NCBI RefSeq assembly: GCF_026151205.1
Contig: NC_087084.1
Span: forward strand, 2,574,845 to 2,638,844
DNA length: 64,000 nt
Origin: Bolinopsis microptera
Taxonomy: Eukaryota; Ctenophora; Tentaculata; Lobata; Bolinopsidae
Direction: 5' to 3'
This document shows, piece after piece, positions 32,018-43,800 of the stretch; position 1 is the first letter of the stretch, and every line of letters begins with the position of its first letter. Below the pieces are notes generated by a model. It searched no databases and was not told the origin of the DNA. It saw only the letters and a list, made by a program, of their open reading frames with translations. Position numbers and translations under genes: made by a program.

Positions 32018-32353
32018 ACAGTGCTGGCGAGTATTTTATGCAAATTTCTTAAAAATCTCAGCATAACTATTTTTTATTCCTGTCATCTTTGACATCAAAT
32101 TAGAATGTTTTGAACTAAAAATATATCTGCTGAGCGACTTCCGATGAGTCTTAATGCCTGAAAAACTCCTGTCGGAGGCGGCGGCCTTCGGCCGCCGCCT
32201 CCGGCCGGAGTGCACGCTTCGCGTGCACGAAAGAGGCTTCCGACGTGTACCAAAGGGGGTGTAAAGGGGGTATAATAGTAAAGGGGGTACAATAGTAAAG
32301 GGGGTACATAGTATACCCCCAATAAAGACACCGCTCGTGCTTGCCAGCACTGT
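32018..32353. mobile_element. MITE-like element, TIR acagtgctggc, with GC hairpins
   Basis: Ends acagtgctggcgag and its complement (ctTgccagcactgt) form 14-bp terminal inverted repeats with one mismatch. Inside are two strong hairpins with TTC-type loops: ggaggcggcggcc-ttc-ggccgccgcctcc at about 32,175-32,203, and gtgcacgc-ttc-gcgtgcac at about 32,210-32,228. Three tandem aaagggggta(c/t)aatagt units follow. The element ends exactly where similarity to copies B and C resumes. Confidence 0.65.
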
Positions 32354-34074
32354 GAAATAGATCCGAAAATCCGTTTGTCGTTTTAGAACTTGAACCGTAG
32401 AAATCAATTTACAATTTTAATTTTACCATTTATTGAACTTCATTAAACAGGACGTCACAAATACATAGATTCTACACAAATACCCTACCACTTGAATCCA
32501 CGAGACAAATTGTTCAAGATAGCTCAAATACTCAAGATAGCTCAAATTGTTCAAGATAGCTCAAATACTCAAGATAGCTCAAACCGGATCACATGCAGCT
32601 CCACATCAGATATGTTCAATTAATCATGTTTATATCTGATACCAAATATACATTACATTATAATGTACATATTAATGTACATTACATTCCCGGACTTTAC
32701 CGTTTATATTACCATTGACATTAATATTATCTACTATTTCAAGTTCAAGAAAATTCCTTCAACTTTTAATCAGGTTAAGATCATTTAACAATCTAAATCT
32801 AACAAAAAGCTCAAACCAATCTGTTATCATACCACAATTAAATATTCAAGAAAAAATGCAGCTTTAAAATGCACAATCACTGAGAGTAGAGATTAAGAAA
32901 ATATAAGAACAGTAAACTGAGCTCTATTTACACAGCTAACAATAATACACGTTAAAGCGACTGTTATACAAACCACGCTCTTAATTTGTAAGCGGGAGGG
33001 ATAGGAATTGGAGATTGGGAGGGGGGAGGAGTCACTCATAGTTTGATAAAACGAGGTACAGTATTAACACACGAAAATACATCTCAACTGCCCAAAACAC
33101 AACTTAACCGTTGAAAGCGAAAAATAAATACATGTGATCAAATTGTGATGAAATAAAAAACTACGATTGTCATCAGCCAAGGACATCATATTACAAAAGC
33201 TTCCAGTTTATCTTCATTCACTGCACCGTTAGGGTAAAGCTGATCTTAAAGTTGTTCACAAGTTAACAAATTAAGTTCTTTTCAAATCTCCAATTTATCG
33301 ACATTTACATATTAATAGTATATATTAATAGATATCTATTAATAGATATCTACTTGACACTAACGAGTATTATACGAGGATTACTCAAAACTTTTGTAAT
33401 TTATCGCAATTTATCCGGCCACGTATGTATACCTCTTATGGAACCGTTCACATGTTAAGTAATCACTTTTTGGCAAATTTGTAACCCCCTCCCCCCTCCT
33501 TGATCAGTTTTACACATAGATATTGTGTCAAAATTACACTAGCGTAATCATTTGGAACCCCCCCCCCCCCCCCCCTCCCCCCTCGGCTGATAACGTAATA
33601 TGTGAACGACCCCTTATTTATAACTCAAATATTAGGATGTACGCTCATTAAAACACAACACTCCATCAAAACACGTGCCAGCACGGTGTTTTAGTTCCAG
33701 TAAAAATACGACAAATTAATTAATTAATATCAATAAATTGAATATTAACTGATGTCAACTAATTGAGTTTTTGGTTTCAAACACCGTCAAATCCCTGGAA
33801 AACAAATATCAGAGGCTAACTTTTAACCTGAGAAACTAAGATATTCTTCTGAATACATTTAAACAGATAAGTCAGTAAGAAATCTAATCGTTACATTGAT
33901 TATCAGCAACAACCAATCAAACACGCAAACAGCCAATTGCCAAAACAAAATTTCAAATTCTTAATTCCACCGCTTCTTATTTCTGAAAAATGAAGACATA
34001 CCAATTACCAAGTGAGACTTTCATTTGCAATCTTCATTTATTAATCATTAATTTATGTAAATTTTGAAATTATA
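32354..34074. other. 3' flank of the exchanger gene, no gene recognised
   Basis: AT-rich sequence shared by all unit copies. Simple tracts include tandem caagatagctcaaat near 32,513-32,580, a TA-rich repeat near 33,308-33,350 and a poly-C run near 33,559-33,576. No open frame of note. Confidence 0.5.
34037..34042 (-). terminator. Candidate polyadenylation signal AATAAA for the exchanger gene
   Basis: The + strand tttatt reads AATAAA on the minus strand, about 33 bp past the TAA stop of the exchanger. Confidence 0.4.
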
Positions 34075-36391
34075 TTATTCCATATTAAGTTCCTCGTTCT
34101 GATAAGAGTTAGGAACAGTGTTCTGAATACTGTTGGTCACGTGTTGGTCACGTGTATTGTTGGTCACGTGCTGTTTACTGCTACTTGGAATCTCCGACTT
34201 AGAGCGACGGTGTGAAATTATCGCTTCTGTGTCTGAAAGTGAATAATTATTAATTTTATTAATCGGCTATGGTATCGATATTCAAATTGTACTGTATAAA
34301 AACAGTATAAAAAATTAATCAAAGTTACACAACATGCTAAACTCTGTTATTGGTTATAAATGGATTTTTTTTCTCACAAGAATCTTACAAATTCACGACT
34401 AACATTTATTATATTGGTCATCAGTTGAATCATGATGACTGAATAATTACAAATTCTGATAACAATAATTTCACAATATTAGAAGATTAGTAATACGAGA
34501 TTAGTAACACGCGATTAGTAACACGAGATGCACATGTTTACAATACCAGTTAAGTCAGGCTGTCTCACTTGATCCAAATATTATCTCTTCAACTGATTAA
34601 GGACTTTATAGAAGATACGTTTTTGAAGGGCACACTATAATACTAGTAGTTTTACAAATAAAAACTAAATAAAAACTAAATTTTACGTTTAAAAACGTAA
34701 AATTTAGTTTTTAAATTGATACAGCATGAATCTTGTTTTGTAAAATAAAACAGTTTACCTTCTACGGGAATATATTCCTCTAATATTGAAACGTCGTCAT
34801 CTCCCAGACTTTCTTGACGATCAGCTCGTCTTTCAGAAGTCAGCCATCTTGCTACAGGCCCACACCAGGGAAACGCCTGCGGAGTGACAATTAATAATAT
34901 AACAATATTCCGTCCCTATGAAGTAACATAACTCTGAACTTATGATTTTAAATTAGAATGATACATTTAAAGTCGTTACTCACGTCTTCAGCTGTAGATC
35001 CCTCGATAGTGAAGAGAGGCACCAGGTAAGAGTAGTCTGTTTTAAGGAACCTCCATCCCATCTCACCCAGACCTAGTAGAGAGTATCAGGTCAAACACAA
35101 GGAAATATTTTGAAAACAGCTTCAACTGAAATTTGAAAAAAGTGAACCAACTAAACTCAATAACAAGCTGACCTGATTGTTCCTGAAGCCTGTGCAAATC
35201 TTCATCTCCTATTTGTTTCTGAGCGAGCTGGTTAATTATGTGATCAGTCTCAGCATCTTCCACTATTCCAACTCTGCAATTAATTAATTAATTAATCAAC
35301 TCTGCAATTAGATATCGTCAGTTAATATTGCTGTTTTTAGCGCGGATACAAGACATCTTTTCATAAGTATTCAATCAAACGGCATGCTTTCTCAGTCTTC
35401 CAATCATCTTAAATGAACATACTTATAGTCATAGGTCAGAAATCAGTTCTACGTTAATTTATAATATAATTGTTAATGATATATCAAATGTGTAGATCTT
35501 AATAGGTGTTTAGAAGCCCAACTAAGATGGCTTTAAAAGGGTAAAAATAGCACACGCTTCACATGATAGTGATACACATAAAATTATAGCACATAGACGG
35601 TAGCTATAAACTTGTTATGTTTCAGCTGCTTTAAATCGCTTTGAAGTAAAGTTTCACAAATATAAGACACAAAATGTGACCATACACGCTAGTTTTGACA
35701 CAGATATATTGGAGATGTTTTATGTCAAAAGTAAGGTGTATCGCCCCTTCCATCTAGCGACATGTTAACTTTGGAGAAAGTGTTATCATGAAAAAAAGAT
35801 GGTTAGCTGCTTTGGCTTTGCTGCTGCATATCAGTAAACTGTTCTTACCGTTCAAATCGGGGATCAATCCTAAATAGACATCGTTTATTGGCTAACACCA
35901 TATTATATTGAGCTAAATAGACATCGTTTATTGGCTAACACGATATAATATTGAGCTATTGATTTACGCTCTATGGTTTCATTGGTGGTTACATTGGTGG
36001 ATCACTAAAAGTCTATAATCTGGTACTGTTACTGTCAGGTGTGCTTCAAAATTGAGGTGGATATGTTTCCGAAAATATAAGTTGAATATAGAATCCCAAC
36101 TGCTTATTCAACTAATTTGCTTGATACCGAACACATTTAGTCACAGTATCCAAACACGTTACCACCAAATATGAATATACACGTGACTTCCAAATAAGGG
36201 CATACACATAACTTCCAAATAAGGGCATACCACTGACCTGATTCTAAGGAGCTCCAGTACAGTGGTAGTGGTACTTCCATTGATCAGGACGGTTGCCAGC
36301 ACTATTACCAGCGTGGTAGTCAGTATTATCCGCCTGGGAACTCCTTCGCTGTACTCCGCTGCTAACGCGAACGCTATCGCTCCTCTCAGCC
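34075..36391 (-). CDS. Organellar Na+/H+ exchanger, C-terminal five exons (SLC9A6/7/9-like)
   Basis: Cation/proton antiporter of the NHE6/7/9 family, which sets luminal pH of endosomes and Golgi by exchanging Na+ or K+ for H+. Five exons with GT-AG borders and matching phases: 36,238-36,391, 35,173-35,273, 34,984-35,072, 34,759-34,876 and 34,075-34,232 (TAA stop). The first encodes GLRGAIAFALAAEYSEGVPR and ...TTTLVIVLATVLING, matching the conserved GLRGA-AFALA membrane segment and the last transmembrane helix. LRIRVGIVED follows. The cytoplasmic tail has PWCGPVARWLTSE and QESLGDDD, very like the human NHE6 tail (CCGPIARCLTS...DDD). The C-terminus has a short internal repeat (QHVTNNTRDQHVTN). 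The first two-thirds of the protein (ion-binding helices) are not found anywhere in the window; a GPCR gene lies where the upstream intron would be. Family assignment is strong; whether this copy is a whole gene is doubtful. Confidence 0.88.
34673..34715. repeat. Perfect AT-rich hairpin in an exchanger intron
   Basis: aaactaaattttacgttt and its complement are separated by a few A, giving a stem of about 20 bp. It lies 40 bp from the donor site of the 34,759-34,876 exon, and is nearly conserved in copy B (about 53,215-53,262). Confidence 0.7.
35870..35960. repeat. 42-bp tandem duplication in an exchanger intron
   Basis: ctaaatagacatcgtttatt, then ggctaacac(c/g)atatta..., occurs twice in direct tandem. 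It is conserved in copy B (about 54,420-54,510). Confidence 0.8.
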
Positions 36392-37017
36392 CTGGGTGAG
36401 AGGAATTTTAACTGATGTTTGTCTCAGTCTTTTTTTAAAGAGAGGCTGGGCCAAGATAGCCTATGAGAAGATAGCATTGAGATGCTCTGCCTACCTCTGG
36501 GGTCTGTATACTGGTGTTTGTCTGATATACCTTACTTACGAAGCTTTCCAGCGCGAATATTTTCGTCAAAATCTGAACTCAGATGTAGTAGTTTTTATGT
36601 CGTATAATTTTATTTAACGATTTTATTAAGAGGTCTTATTGTCCTTTTTATTTAAAACTTATTTCAATAACGAGTTAATGTTAATGTAAGTGCAATTAAC
36701 AGTATCTTATCGGTTCCAACTGAGAGACACACATCAAACACACGAGGGTTTATTATTAGATCAGTAAGTATACTGACCACAGAAAACGATAGCACTTAGA
36801 TACGTAATCAATAGCGTCTCACATTAAGTTACACGAAAATAACATACATCCTATTATTATCCTACTTAACATCATTAAATCATCATAACCCAAAAATTAG
36901 GTGAATCGTCTGTCGTCATTTTTCTATTTTGTTTTTCAAAAGAAATGATATCGAAACAACTGTAACAAAAACCGTTCCCAAATGTATTAACAAATTTATG
37001 TAATTTCTGTATTTAGA

Positions 37018-38489
37018 CTAGGAATGAATTGTAGAACGTTCCTGATTAACAGGAGATGTTGTGTGTGATATAAACTTGGCAGAAACCTGCTCACCATCAT
37101 TCTTATTAATCTCAGTATTACCACTAGTAAACCTATCTTTAAAAGTAACTTTGCCCTCTTTATAACCCCTCTTTAAACTATTCTTCAGATCCTGACTCCT
37201 GTGTACAATAACCACCTGCGTCAGCAGAGCATTCAACAGCGGGAGGGTGGACATGAACATGTTTTCCAGTATAAAATCATAAGTAGGAGTCCCCTGGTTG
37301 TGGTTAAATCCCAGGATTCCCAACATTAGGAACACATAAACAAAATAATATATCACAGAGGGAGCTACACAGATCACAAAGACGAGGGTTAAGTAGGTGA
37401 CAGTGACAGTGACTGTTCTGTTCCTCCTAGCAGAGGTGCACCGAGGAACTGGTCGTCTCATGTAGACCAGCATGAGGGCGAGGCAGATGATAGTGAGGAT
37501 ACAAGGAACCATGAGTGGTATCAGCAGGGTCAGGATAAAAGTACAAGCTATTCCCTGGGTACAGTGAGTCCCCGCTACATCGCACCCTCCTAATATATTC
37601 TGACACAAGTTCCCACCAACTCTACCAAAACTAATATAAGGGTCTATCTCGCTGAGATCCAGAAAGTTAGTAGCAAACAGTGTGATCTCAGCTAGTCCTA
37701 CAAAACACCAGAACACAAGGTACCCCGCACAGCTAACACTATATACTGACTATACAGTCCCAAAACCATGCCTCCATCAAACAACGCTATATATAAAATT
37801 TGAGATGTTATAAACTTACTGTCTTATTGTCCTCTGCTGCAAGACTGAGGTTATACTCGCTGAGAGCGATGATGAAGATGATAGCAGTTACATCGTCAAA
37901 ACAATGTATTGAGTTACAGAAAATGAATAGCAGCCGGTTTACACTTTACAGAATTGCACATGATCTATATACATGACACAGGGGCTCCGTCACCAAGCAG
38001 ACGATCGAGCAGACGAAACAGCTGACAGAGAAAATACAAGAAGTGATTCCGAGCGGGTGTAAGAAGGGTGTAAAGTATAGGTAGCTCAATGTACGAGTGT
38101 GCACGTGTGCGCGGCTCCGACGGGCACTAGTGGTAATAAATAACCATGAGCTGATATAATGATTTCCCGCCAAATATGAAACAGCTAGTACTGTGTCTTC
38201 TGGAATGTTCGCTTGGATGTTATGACAGCTTAAGACAGATATTTACTAATCCACGGTTCAAATCTTTGACGATGAAATTGTAAATGTAGGTATTATAATA
38301 GTTGAAATTTATAGATGTTTTATACTTATAGCTACCGAGCTGGTTGCGTGATGTTGAGAAATTTGTTGATTTCTGCATTTTCGAAAAGGAACGCAAAGCC
38401 GTTTCCTGTCAGTCCGACTAACATTATCAAACTGAAGAGCGTTCCTGCAGAATCCGGTCCGAGGTCCGGATAACTTAAGCAGCTGTGAG
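37018..38489 (-). CDS. Atypical rhodopsin-like GPCR, three exons, one in-frame stop
   Basis: Seven-helix receptor, ligand unknown. Exons in phase: 38,336-38,489 (TM1, GLTGNGFAFL, carrying the usual GxxGN), 37,820-38,126 (TM2 ...SCIFSVSCFVCSIVC, then TM3 ...AIIFIIALSEYN) and 37,018-37,749 (TM4-TM7 and tail, TAG stop). TM6 has FVICVAPSVIYY, a form of F-x-x-C-W-x-P, and TM7 ends LPLLNALLTQVVIVHRSQD. The DRY motif reads EYN and NPxxY reads NALLT, so both class A activation switches are altered. An in-frame TAA (37,946-37,948) between TM2 and TM3 breaks exon 2; it is either a real nonsense mutation or a base error. No start codon is seen, so a first exon lies upstream. The gene sits about 630 bp upstream of the exchanger exons on the same strand. 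Class A is likely; the subfamily is not recognisable. Confidence 0.75.
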
Positions 38490-39622
38490 CTGTAAGTGAA
38501 AGCGAGTGGCAGGTAGATATTAAACTCTGCAGCTGCTGAGTGAGCGGTGTTTTGATGCCTATTTGATGCTCAAACTAGCTTTTTCCTAGTTTCCGTCACA
38601 CACCGAGATCGGTGTGTAATCGGTCACGTGAGGGTCGCCCGAGAGTCACGAGGTAGGGATTGAGCGCGCTTAGTGGCGGCATATAGCACGTGATAGTTGC
38701 GGTCGCGCTAAATCACTCTACAGTCGATTCTTCCATTTTCACCACTTTTAGTTTCGCATTGGATAAGCACATGTTATACGCGCGCGTTACGTGTCAATCA
38801 TATTTGATCCCGATTTCTTACTTTGGGTTTCAAACTTGCTTGTCGAGTTTTCGTCAATAATCAATTATCATCCATGATTCATCATTGCCACTTGTGTAAT
38901 ACCTTGAAATCCTATAAGTTGAATGAATAGGTTTTAAAATTGTTGACATAGCATAGAAGGACTGTTGTCAGAATGTAGAATGATACAGAGCCGCCTTCAG
39001 AAGTTAAAATTGTTGAGCCTTATTTTCTAGTGTACTGTTTCGTATGACATATGAGTCGAGGTACAAATAGAATTTTTCGCTGGATCAAAATGCTGAGATT
39101 TTAATATAAAGCTAGTTTAGATTACGCCTGATTGCCTGAGTCCTATTTAAAAATATTTTTGATATGTCATCCTAGAAGTAGACTCACAAATTTTGCATTC
39201 GTTTTAATTGTGTTTTTTTTATGCGAAGAGCATATATTGTTTTTCCTTAAGCCAGCTGATCCAGCTATTGTAAAAGTCTACGGTCTAAAATGCTGCTTAC
39301 TTTAGAAACACTGCGCTTCTTATTTGAATCATTAAATCTAGGCTGCATAAAATGATAGGTTTTCGGATTTTGACCTGAGCAGCCGAAACTGATATTATTA
39401 TTATTGTTATCCATATAATATACTATTATCGATGTAGTTTAATAGACTATAAATTTATTATATAACCTGGTTTTATTTCCATAGAAGTGTTTTTACCAGT
39501 TACTTTAGTAAATTAACAAAATGTACGTCTCCACTCTGCAGTTCCGACTGCAATTCGAACTTTGCCGTCTAGAATCTAGTGTGAATATTATAGATATTTA
39601 CAACAAATATTTTAATTATCAG
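38490..39622. other. Upstream flank of the GPCR, no further exon identified
   Basis: Contains CACGTG and GC-richer stretches (about 38,580-38,700), then AT-rich DNA. The copy-A unit ends at about 38,700. cgctaaatcactctacagtcga at 38,706-38,727 is the reverse complement of tcgactgtagagtgatt near 49,137-49,153. No exchanger N-terminal exons were seen here. Confidence 0.4.
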
Positions 39623-39664
39623 GTTCATCAGCATGGGACAAGTTGCAGATCAACCGCCATATAG
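39623..39664 (+). CDS. Candidate first coding exon (MGQVADQPPY)
   Basis: tttaattatcag|gttcatcagcATG starts a short open segment MGQVADQPPY that ends at a good donor (atag|gtacgt). It is recognised only from splice-site context and an initiator Met followed by Gly, as in N-myristoylated proteins. It joins in frame with the candidate exon at 45,836. Speculative. Confidence 0.25.
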   Translation, partial: VHQHGTSCRSTAI

Positions 39665-40843
39665 GTACGTACTATGACAAGTGTTCATTTATGACTCAGT
39701 AATACAATTAAACAACAAGTTAACTTAAGAGTTGCAATTTGATTGATATACAATATCATGCGATAGTTTATTAAAAAACTTCGAAGGCTTTTAACTTGAA
39801 TAACAATATCATTTTTAAAGCAAGGTTTGTAATTGAAGGCAAGCATATCGGTCTGTACTGATGTAAAGGATTTTTGTTCTCAGTTTCTATGAAATTGTAC
39901 CATGTACATATTTTTACCTCGTTCACCCTTCCAGCTCATGCATCAAGGCTGATTCTTCATCCTCACACTTACACGCCTTCAATTAGTCACCACCTGGAAC
40001 TTTATCATATATAATTACTAGAAACCCGCTAGTCGAAAGCTTTGTTCGAGGAAATTTTAAAAATCAGTTATGTTTTAATTTCTCTTCATCATACAGCTCT
40101 GTTATAATACAGTAGACATAATGGAATTTATCTAACAATGGCGACAGCGTTGTTAGTATTCGGATTCCCAAAACGATACTTTTTACCGCATCAAAAAATA
40201 CCAATCACAACCAAAGTTATGAATATAAGTCATAGCGTGAGCGTAAATGTGAGCTAGTTTTGAAATTATGACGTAGCATACAGCATAACAACGCGCGTTG
40301 TTAATCTGTGGTTGCTCGCGCACGTGCATTTTAACGTTGCTACGCAACAGCACAGTAAACCTTTGCTTAAATAACGCCATTATTCTAACGATTATTTAAC
40401 CTCACTTCCGACGTTAATTATAAAAAATCTAAAGCCTAAATCAAAATTCTAAGAATGCTATAGCCTATTCCTATCCTTTTTCTACAACCCTGCTAAAAAT
40501 GGCGAGGTTTCAACTCCATTTGCGAGCTGGGTTTGGCATCACCAGAGGGTCATTTTGAGGTCGATTTTCGGTGTTTTTTCTTCTATGTCCCCGTTGCCGG
40601 GGAAATTTCGTCAAGTTTAAAATATAATATAGATAATCACGTCATCGCCCCATCATCCCTTATAGTCGAAGACGATAACATATGCATATTGTATAATTCT
40701 GCAAAATAAAACATGTTTTATTACTTATATGTTTGAACCAACTCCCTATACCCTCCTAGATTATCAATTTTTCTCAATTTTTGCTACTTTTCAAAAGTTC
40801 AAAGAATCTTTTAATTAGCTTGAACCTCCCATAATATCTCTGG
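39665..40843. other. Spacer, no gene recognised
   Basis: AT-rich DNA. The minus-strand open frame at 40,183-40,380 has no motif. Confidence 0.4.
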
Positions 40844-43800
40844 ACTCTAACTGATAGAATTTCTTTAAACTTTCCAGATAGGGGGGGAGCCAAGTAGATT
40901 TTTGTAGATATTTGGATACGTTAATTCACCACTTTTTTCGTGAATTATCCATTACAATAATCTACAAATATCTACATTTATCTACAAAAAATGTATATCT
41001 CAAATATGTGCCCAGAAATTCTACTGAATTTTTGGAGATAAATGTATAAATTTGTAGAATTTGTAGAATTTTCGTGAATTATCCATTGACAATAATCTAC
41101 AAATATCTACATTTATCTACAAAAAATGTAATCTCAAATATGTGCCCAGAAATTCTACTGAATTTTTGGAGATAAATGTATAAATTTGTAGAATGTCAAC
41201 CACTTTTTTCGTGGATTATCCATTCTACATTAATCTACAAATATCTACAAATATCTACAAATATCTACTTGGCTCCCCCCCCCCCCCCAGATAGTTACAT
41301 GGCTATAATACGATTAATCTGAGCAAGTTTGGGCGAATTTATATGTGCAAAACTTGAGATATGAATTCAAACACATTAAAATATCTCAAATTGGCAGTTT
41401 TGGTACGATATTTGACGAAAGTCGATTATCTCAAGATCTTACTGATAGAATTTCTTAAAATGTTTCCAAATAGTTACATGGCTATAAGACAGACAATATG
41501 AGCAAGTTTGAGCGAATTTCTATATGCCAAATTTGAGATATAACTTCAAACACAAGAAAATATCTCAAATTGGTGCGTTCTAGAGGAACGCGGGCATATA
41601 TTTTGAGATCTAACTGATAGAATTTTTTTAAACTTTCCAGATAGTTACATGGTTATAAGACGATTAATCTGAGCAAGTTTGGGCGAATTTTTATGAGCCA
41701 AACTTGAGATATGACTTCAAACACATTAAAATATCTCAAATTGGCGGTTTTGGTACGATATTTGACAAAAGTCGATTATCTCAAGATCTAACTGATAGAA
41801 GTTCTTTAAACTTTCCAGATAGTTACATGGCTATAAGAAAATTAATCTGAGCAAGTTTGGGCGAATTTCTATGTGCCAAACTTGAGATATGACTTCAAAC
41901 ACATGAAAATATCTCAAATTGGCGGTTTCGGTACGATATTTGACGAAAGTCGAGTATCTCAAGATCTAGCTGATAGAATTTTTTTTAACTTTCCAAATAG
42001 TTACATGGCTGTAAGAAGGATAATCTGAGCAAGTTTGGGCGAATTTCTATGTGCCAAACTTGAGATATGACTTCAAACACAAGGAAATATTTCAAATTGG
42101 TACGGTACGCAGGCATATATTTTGAGCTCTGACTGATAGAATTTCTTTAAACTTTCCATATAGTTACATGGCTATAAGACAGATAATCTGAGCAAGTTTG
42201 GGCAAATTTCTATGTGCCAAACTTGAGATATGACTTCAAACACATGAAAATATCTCAAATTGGCGGTTTCGGTACGATATTTGACGAAAGTCGAGTATCT
42301 CAAGATCTAGCTGATAGAATTTTTTTAAACTTTCCAAATAGTTACATGGCTGTAAGAAGGATAATCTGAGCAAGTTTGGGCGAATTTCTATGTGCCAAAC
42401 TTGAGATATGACTTCAAACACAAGGAAATATTTCAAATTGGTACGGTACGCAGGCATATATTTTGAGCTCTGACTGATAGAATTTCTTTAAACTTTCCAT
42501 ATAGTTACATGGCTATAAGACAGATAATCTGAGCAAGTTTGGGCAAATTTCTATGTGCCAAACTTGAGATATGACTTCAAACACATTAAAATATCTCAAA
42601 TTGGCAGTTTCGGTACGATATTTGACGAAAGTCGATTATCTCAAGATCTTACGTACTGATAGAATTTCTTAAAATTTTCCAAATAGTTACATGGCTATAA
42701 GGCGGATAATCTGAGCAAGTTTGGGCGAATTTCTATGTGCCAAACTTGAGATATGAATTCAAACACATTAAAATATCTCAAATTGGCAGTTTTGGTACGA
42801 TATTTGACGAAAGTCGATTATCTCAAGATCTTACTGATAGAATTTCTTAAAATGTTTCCAAATAGTTACATGGCTATAAGACAGACAATATGAGCAAGTT
42901 TGAGCGAATTTCTATATGCCAAATTTGAGATATAACTTCAAACACAAGAAAATATCTCAAATTGGTGCGTTCTAGAGGAACGCGGGCATATATTTTGAGA
43001 TCTAACTGATAGAATTTTTTTAAACTTTCCAGATAGTTACATGGTTATAAGACGATTAATCTGAGCAAGTTTGGGCGAATTTTTATGAGCCAAACTTGAG
43101 ATATGACTTCAAACACATTAAAATATCTCAAATTGGCGGTTTTGGTACGATATTTGACAAAAGTCGATTATCTCAAGATCTAACTGATAGAAGTTCTTTA
43201 AACTTTCCAGATAGTTACATGGCTATAAGAAAATTAATCTGAGCAAGTTTGGGCGAATTTCTATGTGCCAAACTTGAGATATGACTTCAAACACATGAAA
43301 ATATCTCAAATTGGCGGTTTCGGTACGATATTTGACGAAAGTCGAGTATCTCAAGATCTAGCTGATAGAATTTTTTTTAACTTTCCAAATAGTTACATGG
43401 CTGTAAGAAGGATAATCTGAGCAAGTTTGGGCGAATTTCTATGTGCCAAACTTGAGATATGACTTCAAACACAAGGAAATATTTCAAATTGGTACGGTAC
43501 GCAGGCATATATTTTGAGCTCTGACTGATAGAATTTCTTTAAACTTTCCATATAGTTACATGGCTATAAGACAGATAATCTGAGCAAGTTTGGGCAAATT
43601 TCTATGTGCCAAACTTGAGATATGACTTCAAACACATGAAAATATCTCAAATTGGCGGTTTCGGTACGATATTTGACGAAAGTCGAGTATCTCAAGATCT
43701 AGCTGATAGAATTTTTTTAAACTTTCCAAATAGTTACATGGCTGTAAGAAGGATAATCTGAGCAAGTTTGGGCGAATTTCTATGTGCCAAACTTGAGATA

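Larger units (their letters stand above)
29755..38700. repeat. Duplicated GPCR/exchanger unit, copy A
   Basis: The segment matches 50,308-57,240 and 57,240-64,000. The 5' edge begins with atcccgaacttttaaaaggt at about 29,756 (matching 50,309), and similarity is lost after the gatagttgc at about 38,700. Relative to the other copies, copy A has an insertion at about 30,396-32,354. Copy A is the cleanest sequence and should be the reference for the genes inside. Confidence 0.85.

Noticed and set aside
36396-36617. 73-codon + frame
   Set aside because: Antisense to the exchanger acceptor region and intron; not conserved as a frame in the other copies.
37820-37940. Possible N-terminal exchanger exon (AIIFIIALSEYN)
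   Set aside because: Its phase joins to TM4-7 of the GPCR 70 bp downstream, and its place fits TM3 of a receptor.
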